DNA from: Cacajao melanocephalus
Taxonomy: Eukaryota > Chordata > Mammalia > Primates > Pitheciidae
DNA length: 64,000 nucleotides
Direction of reading: 5' to 3'
NCBI GenBank assembly: GCA_963573385.1
Contig: CAUYLG010026827.1
Span: 1 to 64,000 of the forward strand
Notes under the pieces: model-generated
Told to the model about the DNA's origin: nothing
Database searches by the model: none
The model's input: only the letters and a program-made list of their open reading frames with translations
Position numbers and translations under genes: made by a program
Part shown: piece after piece, positions 46,870 through 61,696 of the stretch
How the letters are laid out: each line of letters begins with the position of its first letter
Position numbering within the stretch: position 1 is the stretch's first letter

Positions 46870-49800
46870 CACACATTCTCTGAGCAGCATGCATGTGTGA
46901 TAATTTGTTAGCGAATAAAGAATTCTAGGTATTTTCCAGCTGTGTACAGGCAAGGCTTGGTACAGACTATCTGAATAGTTCGGTTCTCAAAAAAGTTTTT
47001 ATCATCATGACCTAGAATGTGGAAAGACTGTTTTTGTCTAAAAATTAAAATCAAATCATCTTATTCATATGTGATGTAAACTTTTGACACTGGTATTCAC
47101 TAAACATTAATATAAAAAGAATGTACTAGGAGCAGCTCTTTGGAATTCCCCCTTCCCTCTGTCGTTTGACATTCTCGATAAGTGGAGAACTATCTCCCTG
47201 TTAATTTGACTGCTGTCTATTGACTGCAATGGATTTTGTCAAATGTCCAGAGTACACAAATACATTTAAAAATATGTCCTCCCTTAGAGCTTCAGGCCTG
47301 TTTTCAGGCACTACCTTCACAGTTAGACCACAGCCTGGGTTCTGCTGAGACTGCTAGTAAAAGACAACAGGGATGTTCCGGACCAAGTTTCAAGTTATGT
47401 GACTTCTAAGCTACTAAAAGGTTGTCAGATGATAACCATCCTATGTAGAAATGGCACTAGTATGAAAATGGCACTAGATGAAAAATCTAGATGAGATCAG
47501 AACAGAGGCCCAGAGGCCCATGTGGCTGTAGAAGTGGGATATGGAGCTTCTCAGAACTACATATTTGTTCTGCGAGATTTGTAAGAGCTGAAGATTTCCC
47601 ATTTTCACCATGCCCAGCTCCTTGGCTAGTTAGACACCTGGAGATTCTAACTGGGATGCACAAATTCTATCTGTTGAGGAAATAACATTTTTTTTTTACA
47701 ATAGTAAGTGACACAAATTCCAGGTGAAATTCTTAAAAAGACATAAACAAAAGGAAGAATAATTGTATGTAAAAATATGGAAACAGCATGCTATGAAATT
47801 AGAATCCTATCATTTTTAAGACCATGGATACTTTTCTAATATTATTCTCTGCAGAAAGCCATTGAATGATTTAGCAAAAATTATATGAATATTTACATAA
47901 CTTACATGCATATATCTTTACTTTACAACTTGGTTATTTTCAGGTATGATGTCCCTAACATTAGATAACATTGAAGCTTCCTGTCTCAAAATCATCCTGA
48001 AGGCTGAATCCATCAAAACAGAATATCCTAACAGCTTAACTGATGGGGAGACATAAAATATTGGAGAAAAGTTACATTCAGGTATACATTTCAAACAGAA
48101 AAGGAAGAAAAATAATTTTATCAAATGAATTTAGGGTAATGCTAGTTATAATGACAAAAGTAGTCAGAATAGGATAAAGGAATTTTGAAAAAAATGGTGA
48201 TCAAAGACTAATGCTAAACTGAAATAGAATGCCAGTGCTATTATTTGAGTGTTACCGCCTCCTGCAGCAGAAGGAATCATAATGAACTTTCTATTTATAA
48301 AGAGTCCAACTTATTATGAAAGGAAAACACTGACCAGGCTTATAGAGACGGCAACAAAATGCAACAGTTGTGATTACTCATTTTTGTTTTTATCTTAATC
48401 CCCGTTCCCTTCAAAGCAGATAAACATTTCCATATTATGTAAATAACATTCAAATTTTAAAATTCAGTAAATAAAAATATATATAACAAAATACGTAACT
48501 GCTACTCCTAAGTACTATTATCCTAGATAGAACTTATATTGAGATATTAAAAAAACTCTCTAAAACACTAGATTGCCTCTGAGAGGTAAAGAATTCATAA
48601 ATTTACAATGGTAACCAAATGAAAACAGAGAGTAAACTTTCTAGATGAAAATATGGCTCTCCTAACCAAATGCTGAAAAACAAGAGCAATGTAATATGCG
48701 CAAGATTCATATTGTGGGGAATGTGTTTGTATCTAATCTAATGCTTGCATACATTATTCCTATGCTTTGAGAACAGAATAACAATTGTAATTTTGCTCTG
48801 AATCAAAATAACAGAATCTGTCATTTGACATGCTGTAGTGTTTGCACTTTCATTACTGTTCATAGAATAATTGTATGCTTCTTTTTACTGTTATTTTGTA
48901 GCAGTTTATCTCTTTTAAAATGCTATTCAAATGAGCTTCAGCATGAATCTCAAAGTCAAAATGAGTCACTATGTTTTAGCAGACACTTTTAATACGCCCA
49001 TACATATACTTATAGATATCTGTTTTGATAAAATGTGATTCTTATATGCATAGTATGTTATTTCACCACAATTTGCATTGTTATAATAGGTTATTGACAG
49101 ATTTTTCAGTTTAAGGGACTAAGGTAGTATTCAGTAATGAATGAGTGCTACCAGTTTATTGCAAGTGCCCAAGGTTCACTCACCCCAAGCAATTTAGTCA
49201 ATAACCAATTTTTATACTTCTATCTCCTTCAAAATTCCAAACCAATAATCCCTGTTTTTTTTTTTTTTAATTATTTCAGTATCAGACTAACATTTCCCAT
49301 GGAAATCAATATGGGTGCGATCCATTAGCCAAAAATCTGAAGCACTGCAATGCAAACATATTAAAAATATTGATCTTGCAAAGCTACTGATGTTTTGATT
49401 GACTTTAATGTTTGTAAGCAGCAATAACAGAATTTCAATGACTGAAACAAACTTTTGATTAAAATTATAGATCTTTTGGGGGGAATTTGCTATTTTACTA
49501 GCTTAAAGTGTATCACATGGCTTACTTGCCTGTCGTAAATGAGTACAGTGGGATATACTTATCCAATTCTTTATTTGTAAATATGTAGTCCATCACAGCT
49601 TACACATCTTTAATCTACTTTGAACTGCCCTGATATTTCAATTCAACTTCTCATTATAGCACATGGTGAGGTGACGTTTTCAGACTAAGAGTGACAGGAA
49701 TTGTGAGCTTTAATCCTTCTTTTACTATTATGCAACTTTGGGAAGGCATTTTATTCTCAGTTTAAATTCTCCAAATGTAAAAATGGAATTAACCTTGGGA

Positions 49801-49880
49801 ATCAATGAACATTCTTATTACATTTTGAGATCAGCTGACAACAAAGACCATAACTTATAAATACAAAAGATTATCTGACC
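46870..49880. other. Anonymous AT-rich sequence
   Basis: 3 kb without a recognised gene or firm repeat. A near-duplicated 'aaatggcactag' pair occurs at 47449-47476. Open frames of 60-70 codons show no domain. Confidence 0.4.
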
Positions 49881-49899
49881 CAAAGATATGCCCCTTAAA

Positions 49900-49995
49900 G
49901 GAAGCACAGAATTTCGCAGCTCTTTAGTGATCACCTAGCAATGCTTTCATTTTATATATGAAGAGATTGAGGTCCCAAAAGGTACAGATAACCCA
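49900..49995 (-). repeat. MIR SINE fragment (tentative)
   Basis: 'tcattttatatatgaagaga' and 'ttgaggtcccaaaaggtaca' resemble the reversed MIR core. Confidence 0.4.
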
Positions 49996-49999
49996 AGGA

Positions 50000-50195
50000 G
50001 CTCCTCACTGAGGCCTCTCCTGATCACCCTATATAAAACATATCACTGGACCCCATCACATATTCTCTCACCACTTAGCATACTTAATTTTTACCCTAAT
50101 ATCACTATCTAAAACATATACTCTCTATGTCTATTTGTCTATCTAGTATCTATTTTCTCTTCTGAAATGTAAGGTCTATGCAACAGGGATTTTTT
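50000..50195 (+). repeat. L2 LINE fragment
   Basis: 'ctcctcactgaggcctctcc' and 'tgatcaccctatataaaa' followed by 'gaaatgtaaggtctatgcaa' and 'cagggat' match L2; the next element interrupts it. Confidence 0.65.
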
Positions 50196-50214
50196 TTTAT
50201 TTTTTATACTATTT

Positions 50215-50478
50215 TTTTACTGTACCTTTCTATGTTTAGATAAGTTTAGATACACAAATACTTATCACTGTGTTACAATTGCCTACACTATTCAATACAG
50301 TAACATGCTGCACAGGTGTGCAGCCTAAGAGCAACAGACCATATCGCATAGCCGAGGTGTATAGGAGGCTATACCATCTAGGTTTACGTACATGCTGTGA
50401 TATTCATACAATGATAAAATCACTTAACAATGCATTTCTCAGAAAATATTCTCATCGTTAAGTGATGCATGACTGTAT
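50215..50478 (+). mobile_element. DNA transposon relic (family uncertain)
   Basis: 'actgtacctttctatgttta', 'gataagtttagatacacaaa', 'cttatcactgtgttacaatt', 'gcctacactattcaataca', 'gtaacatgctgcacaggtgt' and the terminal 'cgttaagtgatgcatgactg' match a common medium-reiterated primate DNA-transposon sequence. I cannot name the family with certainty. It sits inside L2-like sequence. Confidence 0.6.
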
Positions 50479-50484
50479 CACTTT

Positions 50485-51155
50485 TTTATTTATCATCTAT
50501 CTCTTCCAAAGAAACATAGGTTCTTTATGGAAGGGTTGCGTTGGGTAGGGGCAAAGTGGGCTTGATTCTCTTAACTTTCAGTCCAGTGTTGCTATAAAGT
50601 TTCCTTCTTCATATATTCCTTTCATGTCCCTGGATTCCCAGATGTAATATCAAAGGGAATGTGCATCTGTATCTATTATACATATTTTTTCAAGTTTAAG
50701 AGTTTCATTATTCAATTATTACACCTTTACCTGGATTTTTTCTCCATTTGTTTACTCTACCTTCTACCATGTTAACACTGTCATAAATTCTTTATTTTTC
50801 CTTATGACATTTTATTGGAATAAAAAGATCAATAGTTTAAATCAAAAATGAAAATTAAAAATGATCAATTTATCAGCTGCTTATTTCATTTCTACTACAA
50901 TCACTCCCATATAGTCCTTTTGGAAAAGCGCCAAGTTATAATTTGCAAATATGCACGGACTTTGGCCTCCTCATGAATCTTATTAGTTTTCTCTAAATTA
51001 CCCTAAACACATATACAGTAAATTTATAAGTATACGACGCAGCTTGAATTAAAATTCCCTAGTCCTCTTCCAGAGGCTGCTACCATGGCAAACTTTCAGG
51101 AACTGCCTCTGGTGCTGCCACTCTCTGGTGGGTGCTGGGGAAGTAGTGTGGTTTG
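50485..51155. other. Anonymous sequence
   Basis: Nothing recognised. Confidence 0.35.
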
Positions 51156-51159
51156 CAAC

Positions 51160-51312
51160 TATTAGCTCTTGATTAGAATCTCACCTCTCTCACTTCCACA
51201 TGAACCTCAGTTCACGCATCTGTAAAAAAAGATCATAACACTCACTATAAAGATAAGCTGTCAGGAGCAAATAAGATGCGCAAAAAGTGAATGGTACAAA
51301 GCAGGGATGCAA
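51160..51312 (+). repeat. MIR SINE fragment
   Basis: 'gattagaatctcacctctct', 'atgaacctcagttcacgcat' and 'ctgtaaaaaaagatcataac' follow MIR. Confidence 0.6.
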
Positions 51313-51314
51313 AC

Positions 51315-52150
51315 AGGGTTAGTTCCCTTTTTACCTTCATGTATTTGTGAAAAAAAAAATCACTAACTTAATGCTTTCTCTTCCTTAGTGCACTGAAAAT
51401 GTGTTTAGATATTTATGTGAGATCACTAATGGTTTTTGGGAATCAAGAAGAGGCAGAATGGAAGGTAAAACTATTTCAAAGAATTGACAGATGTGATCAA
51501 GTCGCTAAATGATATACTGTACTTACTAGAGAAGACACCTCGTAAAGTTCCAGTGGCCTAAGGGTGGTAGGCAATGTTACATTTTGAGCAGGAATAATGA
51601 CATTTCTTTCTTCCATTTGCCCCAACATCTGGCTATTCCATCTCTGTAAGCAGTATGGTGCCCTCTGTTCCCTAATATTGCCTCGCTCCTTAATCCATTC
51701 CTGGAAGCCACCTTTAGTTTCATAAACATCCACCCTCGGTCTGCTCTTGAAAACAGCCCCCTATCAGTAGCTCCACTTGAACGCTCACTGAGATTCCTGA
51801 TGGCTATCGGTTGCACTGGAGTTGCAAAGCTGGTAAGCTCAGGATGAGCTCTGATGGGGCTGTTAAAGGTCAGAGGCAGTAAGCTAGGCTAGTCCTTTCA
51901 CAGTTGCATCATACTGCATGATGACTCAAAATGACTTCAATGAAGGCAAAGTTTACCTGCTAGGGGATATGCATCTGAGTGAAGATCAACAAAAAATTAA
52001 AGAGAATGATGGATTTTCTTAAAGGTTTATTTTTACTTTTAAAAATAAGGACTGTTAAGTATGAGACGATGGGAAAGGCCAGTATGCCAACAAAAGAAAA
52101 TGGTTCTTTTTATTATTTCTGCCCAAGTACATAGTGGACTTGCAATGAAC
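51315..52150. other. Anonymous sequence
   Basis: Contains two overlapping minus-strand open frames of 78-79 codons (51816-51497) without recognisable domains. GC is slightly higher than in the surroundings at 51540-51840. Confidence 0.35.
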
Positions 52151-52160
52151 TTATAACTCC

Positions 52161-52520
52161 CAGGCCGGGCATGGTGGCTCACACCTGTAATCCGAGTACT
52201 GTGAGAAGCTGAGGTAGGAGGATCACTTGAGCTCAGGAGTTTGAGACTAGCCTATAAGCATAGGGAGACTCTGCCTCTATAAAACAAACAAAAAAAAAAT
52301 TAAAAAGAAAATGAAATTAGTTGGGCCTTGTGGCATGCACCTGTAGTCCCAACTACCTGGGTGGCTGAGGGAGGAGAATTGCTTGAGCACATAGGAGGTC
52401 AAGGCTGCAGCGAGCCTTGATCAAACCACTGTACTCCAAACTGGGTGACAGAGCAAGACCCTGTCCCAATCCCCCACCCCACCAAAACAAACAAACAAAA
52501 AACCCCAAACAAGAAAAAGT
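52161..52520 (+). mobile_element. AluJ-type SINE
   Basis: Dimeric Alu with a long A-rich linker (52283-52310) and a decayed tail (AAAC repeats at 52484-52510). 'gatcacttgagctcaggagt' and 'ggtcaaggctgcagcgagcc' are J-type. Flanks share 'ataactc' (52153-52159 and 52522-52528). Confidence 0.92.
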
Positions 52521-52529
52521 AATAACTCT

Positions 52530-53515
52530 GACATCGCTGATTCTCTGCTTCTCCCTTAGCACTGCTATTACACTGGCTCTGCAGTGGAAAGCCTGACTGA
52601 AACATACTCCTGATTTAATCACACACCATCCAGTGTGTCAGTGGAACCACAGGGAGTGTAGCCCCTTTGCTCTCCAGGCCACTGCTAGAGCTATCAGATC
52701 TTCACTTTTTGGGGACTATATACCCCTTTGAGAATATGAGAACAACTATGATTCTCCTCTACATAAACTGATTGTACCTAATCTACCAATTCAACACAGA
52801 ATTTCAAAGAGTTCATATAACTCACCACAGCTCATCCATAAATCCCTCAGAAGGCCTTGGGGGTATTTAAGGGCAATCAATCCTCCTGTGTTGGAAAATA
52901 TCTGCTTTCCTCACAGGACTGCAGGTACATAGTATAAAGACATCTGCTTTGGGTGAAGAGGGGAAGGAGAGGAGAGAGGCAAGTTTTAAAAGGAAAGTAT
53001 CATTTTTCCTCAAGTTAGAAAGTATTCAGATAAAGAAAAAAGACCATTCAAATGCCAGGACTTGGATGCATGCAACATAAGTTAAATGCATGCAAGTGGG
53101 AGATTTGGCTTAATTCCAAGCAGAAAATATTTCAGCTCTATGGAGAAAGTTAACCATAGGCCAAAATCTCAAGGCATATATGTAATTCATTTAGAATTTT
53201 AAAAGGTCCAATAGTTTAATATCTTAAGAAATTCTCAAACTTCCTGAAATTTTAATGATGCAAACATTTCAAATACAGAGGGCTAGCAGTTCTTGAGAAA
53301 TATTTTGGCACAGATTCTAATGGAGATTTGCTGATCTTTTTCAGGGACATACTGGCAAATTTAAAACATAGTTATTGAGAACTTGGAAGACACCTCCCTA
53401 ATTTATAACTATTTTAAGGCACATCAGATTAGGTTCGAAACTTCCTGATATTATGCTTCTAAATTGTAGGGTAAAGCATTTGTCCTCTTCAACTGAAAAG
53501 AAAAATTGGAAAAGA

Positions 53516-53549
<34 letters not shown>

Positions 53550-53840
53550 GTATAAAGACTTTGTATATATGTATTCAAAAGCTCAAATTCTGGTTACCAG
53601 TCCTCCACATACATTTCAACGAGGCAACTATTGGTCAGAGAGCATAGAGTAAATGCCCTTCACTGAAAACTCAATTAAGCTTGTAGAGGAATTACTAGTA
53701 ATGTCAAAAGAGAAATCTGAACTCAGATAACACTGCATTAAACATTACCTGCTAAATTTTTAATGGGCATTTGGGGACTGGAAGTTGTCAACTTATAATG
53801 TCCTTTCTCCATAAACTGGCCTTTTAAGCTTACATTAAAA
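52530..53840. other. Anonymous sequence with a (TG)n tract
   Basis: No gene or firm interspersed repeat. Confidence 0.4.
53517..53546 (+). repeat. (TG)15 microsatellite
   Basis: Fifteen uninterrupted TG units; probably length-polymorphic and able to adopt Z-DNA. Confidence 0.97.
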
Positions 53841-53844
53841 ACGT

Positions 53845-54448
53845 AAAACAGTTCGATGATTCCTCAAGAAGGTAAACAGAAAATTACTATATGACCCAGC
53901 AATTCTACTTAGAGGTACAGAGCCAACAGAATCAAAGACAGATGTTCAAACAAACACTTATACATGACTGTTCATAGCAGCATGATTCATGGTAGCCAAA
54001 AAATGAAAACAACCCAAATGTCTTTCAGTTGATGAATGAATGAACTAAATGTGGTGTATTCATACAATAGAATATTATTTGGCAATAAAAAGTAATGAAG
54101 AATTGATACATACTAAAACATGATTCAGTCTTGAGAAGCTTATGCTAAATGAAAGAAGCCAGCCGCAAAAAGCCACATATTCTGATTCAATTTATATGAA
54201 ATGTTCAGAATAGCAGATGCACAGAATCACTGAAGCAAAAGAGTGGTTGCCAGGGGCTGAAGGGACGAGGGAATAGTGAATGATTGCTTTATGGGTCTCA
54301 GGTTTCTTTTTGGAGTGATGAAAACGTTCCAGAATTAAATAGTGATAATGGCAACAACACTGTGAATATACTGGAAATTACTGAACTGTGCACTTTAAAA
54401 TGGTTACAGTGGTGAATTTCATGTTACGTGTATTTCAATAAGAAATAT
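53845..54448 (+). mobile_element. L1M LINE, ORF2 C-terminus and 3' UTR
   Basis: 'atgacccagcaattctactt', 'ttcatagcagcatgattcat', 'aatagaatattatttggcaa', 'gagtggttgccaggggctga' and 'gtgcactttaaaatggttac' then 'tgttacgtgtatttcaata' are the L1M 3' end. An Alu follows directly. Confidence 0.88.
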
Positions 54449-54456
54449 GGCCAGGA

Positions 54457-55420
<964 letters not shown>

Positions 55421-55440
55421 TTTGTTATTTTCCTAAGTTT

Positions 55441-56585
<1,145 letters not shown>

Positions 56586-56593
56586 CTCTACAT

Positions 56594-56909
56594 CAGCAGT
56601 CCCCAACCTTTTTGGCACCAGGGACTGGTTTTGTGGAAGATAATTTTTCCACACACGGGAAGTGGGGGACGGGTTCGGGATGAAACTGTTCCACCTCAGA
56701 TCATCAGGCGTTAGACTATCATAAGCGCAACCTAAATCATTCACATGCGCAGTTCACAGCAGGATTCGGCTCCTAGGAGAATCTAATGCCTCTGCTGATC
56801 TGACAGGAGGTGGAGCCCAATGCTCTTGGCTCACCGCTCACCTCTTGCTGTGCAGCCCAGATCCTAAGGGACCAGTACTGGTCCATAGCCTCTAGGTGGG
56901 TGACCCCTG
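56594..56909 (+). mobile_element. MER1-type DNA transposon (hAT-Charlie MITE)
   Basis: Begins CAGCAGTCCCCAACC ('ctttttggcaccagggactg') and ends GGTGGGTGACCCCTG, an imperfect inverted terminus. Internal landmarks are 'cagatcatcaggcgttagac', 'catgcgcagttcacagcagg' and 'gatctgacaggaggtggagc'. An 8-bp host duplication with six matches (CTCTACAT at 56586-56593, CTCTACTC at 56910-56917) is typical of hAT insertion. No transposase. Confidence 0.88.
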
Positions 56910-57079
56910 CTCTACTCCTTCCAATTCATCTTCTTTTTTCCAAGTTGTGTCTTCTATAAACACATCACACATATTTATACATTTATTCTGTTAGCCTTGG
57001 AATAGTGAAAGCACTTGTTTGTATCCCTCTCATCTGGGTACCTATTTTCTGCTCCAATTTAAAATTTAAATTTAAAGGC

Positions 57080-57372
57080 TATAAATTTTCAGGTATAAGA
57101 TTTATTAGTTCTGGGGACCTAATGCACACCATGGTGACTGCAGTTAACTACTGTTTTATATATTTGAAATTTGCAAAGAAAGTAGATGGTAAGTGTTCTT
57201 ACCACCCACCACCACCCCACCACAAACACAAATGGTAACTGTGAGGTGATTAATATGGACTGATTGTGGTAATCATTTCACAAGGTATACACATATCAAT
57301 CATCATGTATACCTTGAATATATACAATTTTTATTTGTCAATTATGCCCCAATAAAGCTGGGGAACAATGCA
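57080..57372 (+). mobile_element. L1M LINE 3' UTR
   Basis: 'ttagttctggggacctaatg', 'acaccatggtgactgcagtt', 'ttcttaccacccaccaccac', 'gattgtggtaatcatttcac' and 'caattatgccccaataaagc' are the L1MA/MB-type 3' UTR end. Confidence 0.85.
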
Positions 57373-57374
57373 TT

Positions 57375-59240
57375 TTATTTGCATACTACATTGCCTCAAT
57401 GAAATCAGAAAGTCCTCCAGGACAGGGTCCAGGCTTTTTTTACCCCATGGTTGGTAGATACTAAAATTCTCGATTTAAATCTTCATAGTATGATATTCGT
57501 TAAAGAAAATGAATTGCAGATTATATATATTTACTTTTACTGTGTTACATAGGATAAAGTGCTATAAATCCATAGAAATTAATACAATAGTTGACTATTT
57601 ATTTTTGTTCCATTGACTCTAACCTCATATGTACACACACATATATTTTTATTTCCAACCCTACAATTTTTCAAGTGATGAAACAGAACTATAGTAAATG
57701 ATTAACTTCACAGCACAAAACTTTTAAGAAGCAAAACTAAAGCTATAATTAAATGAGTTAATATATATAAGTACTTAAACCAGGGCCTGGTTAATATAGG
57801 AAGGGTTTAAGAAATATTTTTAGCTGCAGAATCAAGGTTGTTGGATGTCTAGTTCAGTGCATTTTCCAATAGAACACATACCTCAGAACTTTACAGTAAC
57901 GCAGTAAAGACGACTATTTCAGTAGCATGTTATGCATTCTTTAATGAGCAAGAGTTACACAATAACAGATCAGCCAGAGGCTGTCAGAACAGGCAAATTG
58001 GTAGCCTATGGTCTTGATATAAATGGCTGCCATTTTATTTGACCTCTTTAATAGTTTTAAAATGTTTAGTTAGTTGCAACACTTAAAATTAGAGAAATAT
58101 GAAAAAACATTCACACTTTTGACATCTTTGGAAAAACTGAGAAATCTGACAACATTGGGCTTCCATTCTTCCATGTCACCAATCAATTGGTGTTTGAGTT
58201 TCCAAATCCTACCAGTCTGCTAAGGTCTTGATTATGATTAATGCACAAAATGATGACTGAATCATGTAGTAAGTGCTACATCAGTCAGAAAATACTAAGC
58301 AATATTTGCTAGCTACATTTAATTGCCAGCCACACATACATAGCTATTTCCTAAATTAGGAAAATGGATTGTTATAGAATAAAAATAAAGGTAACTGTAG
58401 CGTTTAAAGGGTAAATAGAATTTAACCAGAAAATCTATTTAAAGAGACAAGCCCACTCGCCACAGTTCAGTTACATAAGGTACCAATGTATTTTTCTTTT
58501 ATGGGAAAATATTGGTTCAATAACTTTGATTCATATGTTAAATAAAAACAAATGACACAACTTTATTTGAATAATTTTTTCCCTTAATTTAAATATGGCC
58601 CTTAAGATTTGCAAACATTTTAGTTAGCCTGCTTTTGACCTGAACTAAGCAGATATAAGAAAAAAAAAAAAAATAGGTTACAACACATTAAATATCCTCC
58701 CTCTGACACCTTACACTTTTTGGTGCTAAAACATATGCTCTGCCACCTGCAGATAAAAGTCACACACTGAGAGTGTATATTCTGACAAGAATTACTAGTT
58801 TTAAGTGTGCCTGGTGATTTTGGACAGTAGCACTTAAGAAACCTTCAATCTGGCAGTTTTACCACTGCACATTTTTGAAAGCATTCCTACAGCCTAAAGT
58901 TGTACAAATTTTGGGATCTGACCTTTGGGAGAAAACAAAATAAAATGAAACAAAAAGGATCCTAGGGTAGCATCCAACTGGTTCCATTTTTTTTTTTTTT
59001 TTTTGGGTCACATACATATCTCCCCTCCCTCCATTTCACATCTGAATGACAAGTTGCCAAGGGTGATTAAGATTTTTTTTTTTAAATTTTCTGATGGAGT
59101 AAAACTCTCTGTTGTAATATCAAGAAAACTCTATTCCTACACATACTGGGAACATCTGCCATAAGAGTTAAAAATTATTGTTACTCCATAAAGAATTTAT
59201 TTTCCTATTTTTATGTTTCCTTTACCCTCAGTTACTTTTC
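57375..59240. other. Repeat-poor sequence, possible conserved block at 57.9-58.4 kb
   Basis: No recognised SINE or LINE. Includes CACCAATCAATTGGTG (58177-58192), a palindromic pair of CCAAT motifs, poly(A) at about 58660-58673 and an 18-T run at 58987-59004. No gene recognised. Confidence 0.4.
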
Positions 59241-59249
59241 TATTTAATC

Positions 59250-60232
59250 TAATTTGTTTGCTCTTTCATCTTGTTCCATAAAGGCTTTGGAGATGTACAA
59301 AAACGAACTCAGGCAGGACTTCCAAAGATGACAAGTAAAGAAGTTGGCAAATCCTCTTCCCCGATCAACTAAAAAGGTGGCAAAATTGTCAAGTACAACC
59401 ATTTCAGCACTCCAGAAATCAACCAAAAGCAAAAAAACAAATTGAGAAGTGTTCATTCAAGGAAATCTGCTGTATTACAGGTAAGGGCAGTGGCAGTCTG
59501 TGGCCAGCAGTGTGGTAGTACAGCAGTACTTCTAAAGCAAGACTGGCTCTGAAAACCCGCAGCTTTGCTGCTAGAAGGGGCTGACTTGATTTACAGCAGA
59601 AGGAGAGAAACCCATGCCCAATCATATTATCAGCAAGTAAAGCAAATTCAGTGGGAAACCAACCACAAAATAACCGGCCCTGCTAGTTTGAGGTTGTGGT
59701 CTTGCTTGGGGTGAGTGGTAGACCTGTACATTAGCTAGAAATTCAACAGGGAGATCCCGGATGGAAATGAATGAGTAGCTTAGCGACTAGATGAACTCCT
59801 GCACATTCCTGACTGACTGGGAGGATGAGTGCTAGCACAGAAGTCCCAGGATAGCCTGGTAGAGAAGGAATGCTTAGGGTACATTTGGAAACTTTGAATG
59901 TATTCTGTAACTCAAACACAGAACCACCCACAGAGCCTTACTGGCTTGGGGTGGTTGAGCAAAAACTGACCATTAAGGTATGTAAGCAAAGGGGTTATTT
60001 TATCTAGGAGCCGGCCTAAAATAAAATTGAAACTGAAAAAAAAAACAAAAAACAAAAAACAAAAAAACACTGAGCTATCAGCATCTACATTTTGAAGAGG
60101 GGACAGAGTCTGCAGATTAAGTCCAGGTAAATTTCCAAAAACAGAAGAAAATTAAAACAAACAAACAAACAAACAAAAGATCAGAAGCAGCAACCAAGAT
60201 CCTCAAGGTAAATCAGTCAGAATCTACAGTTG
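59250..60232 (+). mobile_element. Probable L1M 5' UTR region
   Basis: Text such as 'ggtggcaaaattgtcaagta', 'tgtattacaggtaagggcag', 'gctgctagaaggggctgact', 'aaccaaccacaaaataaccg' and 'aacagggagatcccggatgg' resembles the long 5' UTR of old L1M elements. It leads directly into L1 RT sequence at 60235. A-rich runs at 60022-60066 and (AAAC)n at 60155-60178. The assignment is from memory of consensus style, so moderate. Confidence 0.5.
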
Positions 60233-60280
60233 CTCTCATTACTTCTGTTCAACATTGTACATGATGTTGTAGCCAGTACA

Positions 60281-60386
60281 GCAATCCCACTGATAGGTAA
60301 ATACAATCAGTATATTGAAGTGATAACTACACTCTCACTGGAATAACATATTATAAAATTTTCATTGCACATAAGATAAAAAGAAA
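60281..60386 (+). repeat. Direct repeat, left copy (L1 C-terminus to RT junction)
   Basis: Starts GCAATCCCACTG (L1 ORF2 C-terminus), passes through ACTCTCACTGGAATAACATA and ends ATAAGATAAAAAGAAA (RT-like). It is placed inside the RT region, where normal L1 has no such segment. It lacks about 15 bp present in the right copy. Confidence 0.9.
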
Positions 60387-61575
60387 AAAACTTAATGGCA
60401 TATATATTAGGAAGGAAGATATACATTGTTTTTACTCATAGATGGCATGGTCCTGTATGTAGGAAATCCTTAAGATTCGATTAAAAAAATCTAGAATGAA
60501 TAAACAAGTTTTACCTAGGTCACAAATGCAGAATCAATATACAAAAATCAATTTTAATTCTCAAACTAGCAATAAACAATTCAAAATTGAAATTCAGAAA
60601 AGAATTCCACTGAAGAGAGGAAATAATCCTAAAATTTATATTGAACCACGAAAGACCCAGAATAGCCAAAGCCATCCCAAGCAAAAAGAACCAAATTGAA
60701 GGAATCATATTACCTGGCTTCAAATTATACTACAGAGCTATAGTAACCCAAACAACAAACAATAAAAACAGACACGAAGACCAATGGAATAGAATAGAGA
60801 ACCCAGAAATAAACCCTTGCATCTACATTGACCTCATTTTCAACAAAGGTGCCAAGAACATACAATGGGGAAAAGACACTCTCTTCAATAAATGGTGCTA
60901 GGAAAACTAGAAGTCTATATGTGGAAGAATGAAACTAGACCCCTATTTGTCACCATATACAAAAATCAAATCAAAATGAATTAAAGATTTTAATCTAAGA
61001 CCCCAAACTATGAACCTACAAAAAGAAAACATTGGAGAAGCTCTCTGGGGACACTGGACTGGGAAAAGATTTCTTGAGTAATACCTCAAAAATGCAGGCA
61101 ATCAAAGCAAAAATGGACAAATGGTATCACATCAAGTTTAAAAGATACTGCACAGAAAAGAAAACATTCAACAAAGTGACAATCCCCTGAATGGGAGAAA
61201 ATATCTGCAAACTGTCCATCTGACAAGAGATTAATAAACAGAATACATAAAGAGCTGAAACAACTCAATAGGAAAAAAATCTAATAATCCAATTTAAAAC
61301 TGTGTAAAAGATCTGAATAGACATTCACAAAAGAAGACACACAGATGGCCAAGTATATAAAAAATGTTCAACATCACCAATCACCAGAGAAATGCAAATC
61401 AAAACCACAATGAGATATCTCACTCCAGTTAAAATGGCTTATATCCAAAAGACAGGCAATAATGAATTTTGGCAAGGATATGGAGAAAGGGAAACCCTTG
61501 CTGGTGGGAATGTAAAATAGTACAACCATTTTGAAGGTTCCCAAAAAACTGAAAATAGAACTACCATATGATCTA

Positions 61576-61696
61576 GCAATCCCACTGCTAGGTATATGCC
61601 CCAAAGAAAGACAATCAGTATAATGAAAAGATGTAACTACACTCTCACTGGAATAACATATTATAAAATTTTCATTGCCCATAAGATAAAAAGAAA
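61576..61696 (+). repeat. Direct repeat, right copy
   Basis: Same order as the left copy, 1310 bp away in its right half. From 61629 to 61696 the two differ at very few positions (for example GCCC against GCAC). L1 similarity ends here. Confidence 0.9.

Noticed and set aside
51497..51816. Two overlapping 78-79 codon minus-strand frames as a possible exon
   Set aside because: No domain and no convincing splice-site pair; frames overlap in different phases.
58987..59260. Possible processed pseudogene on the minus strand, suggested by an 18-T run
   Set aside because: No reading frame or known gene was recognised next to it and no target-site duplication was seen.
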